This document shows positions 14,232 through 15,932 of a DNA stretch of 15,932 nt, piece by piece. The translations under genes and the position numbers were made by a program. Below the pieces are notes generated by a model. That model ran no database searches, was not told where the DNA came from, and saw only the letters and a program-made list of their open reading frames with translations. Numbering within the stretch: position 1 is the stretch's first letter; each line of letters begins with the position of its first letter. The stretch is from JBOGJI01 sp050747865. GTDB taxonomy: Bacteria; Acidobacteriota; Thermoanaerobaculia; Multivoradales; JAHEKO01. The DNA lies in the NCBI GenBank assembly GCA_050747865.1, contig JBOGJI010000003.1, positions 1 through 15,932 of the forward strand. The letters run 5' to 3'.

Positions 14232-15932
14232 ATGGCGAAGAAGGCGCGCCCTACCCTCTACTCCGTGGCTTCGCAGCCGGCCGCCAGGGGTGCCTCTTCT
14301 CCCATCCGGGTTGCCGCCGCCCAGCGGCGCGCGCCGAACCTGAACCATCCGACCTACTACTTCAATCGCGAGCTCTCCTGGCTCGAGTTCAACCGCCGGG
14401 TCCTCGGCGAGGCCCTGGATTCGAGCCTGCCGCTGCTCGAGCGAGTCAAGTTCCTCTCCATCTTCGGCGGCAACCTCGACGAGTTCTTCATGGTGCGGGT
14501 CTCCGGCCTGCGGCGGCAGATGCGCATGGGCGTCGTCGAGGCGCCGCCCGACGGCATGACCCCGGTCGCGCAGCTCGCGGCCATCCGCGAGGCGCTGCTG
14601 CCGCTGCTCGACAAGAGCGTGGCCTGCTGGCGCGAGGACTTGAGGCCCCGTCTGACCGAGGCCGGGATCAACGTCCTCTCCTACGCCGACTTGAAGAAGA
14701 AGCAGCGCGAGCTGCTGCGCCGCCACTTCAAGAGCGAGATCTTCCCGGTCCTGACGCCGCTCGCCTTCGACCCGGGCCACCCCTTCCCGCACATCTCGAG
14801 CCTGTCGCTCAACCTCGCCGTCGTGGTCAACGATCCGGCGCAGGGCGAGCGCTTCGCGCGGCTCAAGGTGCCGGACACCCTGCCGCGGCTGCTGCGGGTG
14901 CCGGACGAGGAGAAGGCCGAGAGCTACGAGAAGAGCGGCCTCGAGGAGGTGCGGGGCTTCAACTTCGTCTGGCTCGAGCAGGTGGTGGCGGCGAACCTCG
15001 ACCTGCTCTTCCCCGGACTCGAGATCGCCGGCGCCTATCCCTTCCGGCTGACTCGCGACGCCGACCCCGAGATCGAGGAAGACGAGGGCGCCGACCTCTT
15101 GACCGCCATGGCCGAGGTCGTCGAGCAGCGGCACTTCGGCTCCGCCGTGCGCCTGGAGATCGACCGCGAGATGCCGGCTCGCATTCGCGACCTGCTGAGC
15201 AAGAACCTGGCGCTGGAGCCGTTCCAGGTGTTCACCAAGGACAGCCCGATCGGCCTCGCCGGCCTGGCCGACATCGCCGCGATCGACCGGTCGGACCTGA
15301 AGGATCCGCCGTTCTTGCCCGTCGTCCCGCCGCCGCTCGCCGGCACGCTCGTGCCGCTGCTGCGCCAACGCGACGCCGTTCTCTACCACCCGTACGACAG
15401 CTTCGCGCCGACCGTCAACTTCGTCGAGCAGGCGGCGCACGACCCGCAGGTGGTGGCGATCAAGATGACGCTCTACCGCACCGGGCCCAACTCGCCGCTC
15501 GTCGAGTCGCTGATGGAGGCGCGCCAGAACGACAAACAGGTCTCGGCCCTGGTCGAGCTCAAGGCCCGCTTCGACGAGGAGAACAACATCGGCTGGGCGC
15601 GGGCCTTGGAGCGCGCCGGCGTACACGTCGTCTACGGCGTGCTCGGCTTGAAGACCCACGCCAAGATCTGTCTCGTCGTGCGCCGCGAGGAGCGGGGCAT
15701 CCGGCGTTACGTCCACCTGGCGACGGGCAACTACAACCCGGCGACCGCCCGGGTCTACGCCGACTTCGGCTTCTTCACCTGCGACCCGGAGATCGCCGAG
15801 GACGTCTCCGACCTGTTCAACGCCTTGACCGGCTACTCGCGCAAGGAGAGTTACCGCAAGCTGCTGGTGGCGCCGGGAGGGATGCGGCAAGCCATCCTCG
15901 ATCGCATCGAGCGCGAGATCGACAGTCACGCC
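14232..15932 (+). CDS. ppk1: Polyphosphate kinase PPK1 (3' end outside window)
   Basis: PPK1 transfers the terminal phosphate of ATP reversibly onto a growing polyphosphate chain. The 567 codons present are open to the window edge. The E. coli enzyme has 688 residues, so roughly the last 120-150 are missing. After a ~40-residue Arg/Ala-rich extension, the N-terminal domain shows NRELSWLEFNRRVL and GGNLDEFFMVRVSGLRRQ with the ATP-contacting Asn. The head domain includes PFPHISSLSLNLAV. The first PLD-like catalytic domain has KMTLYRTG, ELKARFDEENNI and KTHAKICLV, where His476 matches the autophosphorylated histidine, then HLATGNYN. GGAG lies 8 nt before the ATG. Only 24 bp separate it from phoR, so it is probably co-expressed and couples phosphate import to polyphosphate storage. 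No Pho box of its own is seen. Confidence 0.93.
   Translation, partial: MAKKARPTLYSVASQPAARGASSPIRVAAAQRRAPNLNHPTYYFNRELSWLEFNRRVLGEALDSSLPLLERVKFLSIFGGNLDEFFMVRVSGLRRQMRMGVVEAPPDGMTPVAQLAAIREALLPLLDKSVACWREDLRPRLTEAGINVLSYADLKKKQRELLRRHFKSEIFPVLTPLAFDPGHPFPHISSLSLNLAVVVNDPAQGERFARLKVPDTLPRLLRVPDEEKAESYEKSGLEEVRGFNFVWLEQVVAANLDLLFPGLEIAGAYPFRLTRDADPEIEEDEGADLLTAMAEVVEQRHFGSAVRLEIDREMPARIRDLLSKNLALEPFQVFTKDSPIGLAGLADIAAIDRSDLKDPPFLPVVPPPLAGTLVPLLRQRDAVLYHPYDSFAPTVNFVEQAAHDPQVVAIKMTLYRTGPNSPLVESLMEARQNDKQVSALVELKARFDEENNIGWARALERAGVHVVYGVLGLKTHAKICLVVRREERGIRRYVHLATGNYNPATARVYADFGFFTCDPEIAEDVSDLFNALTGYSRKESYRKLLVAPGGMRQAILDRIEREIDSHA

Noticed and set aside
13956..15929. 657-aa open frame antisense to phoR and ppk1
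   Set aside because: The plus-strand frame gives a clear PPK1 with its catalytic His; the antisense product has no family features.

Overview
The window is GC-rich, densely coded bacterial DNA with two unrelated parts. The best guess at the source is an Acidobacteriota-type organism, perhaps close to Thermoanaerobaculia. This rests on a TIGR02999/ECF43-like sigma factor near a Ser/Thr kinase with TPRs, and on secreted proteins ending in one Cys-containing SLH repeat. PstS has a signal peptide but no lipobox Cys, which fits a diderm periplasm. The taxonomy is inferred from gene style, not from a marker gene.

Left part (1-5028). A transposase-like gene starts at 58 and runs off the left edge on the minus strand. 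Beside it is a transmembrane Ser/Thr kinase with a TPR tail (188-2377, minus), whose last ~20 residues look foreign. Next come two paralogous secreted SLH proteins (2508-3461 and 4222-5028, plus), with an ECF sigma factor between them on the minus strand (3521-4105). The sigma factor has NTTA where ordinary ECFs carry the acidic DAED motif, as in kinase-activated ECF43 factors. Both SLH genes carry the same 28-bp promoter-like motif, with a GTGATCCCG box and a TACGTC box, 39 and 73 bp before the start codon. The inferred circuit is kinase, then phosphorylated sigma, then SLH genes. This is the least conventional signal in the window.

Right part (5090-15932). This is a complete phosphate-starvation locus, all on the plus strand: phoB, pstS, pstC, pstA, pstB, phoU, phoR and ppk1, the last cut by the window end. 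Pho boxes with 11-bp periodicity precede phoB and pstS. PhoR and PhoB form the two-component pair, PstSCAB imports phosphate and PhoU links transporter and kinase. PPK1 makes polyphosphate. Both permeases are enlarged: PstC carries a beta-propeller-like extracytoplasmic insert and PstA a coiled-coil insert. Hairpins lie in the pstS leader and between pstS and pstC, and a 14-bp tandem/inverted repeat separates phoU from phoR.

Many long antisense ORFs exist opposite pstC, pstA and ppk1; these are high-GC shadows. There is no gene-free stretch over 300 bases.
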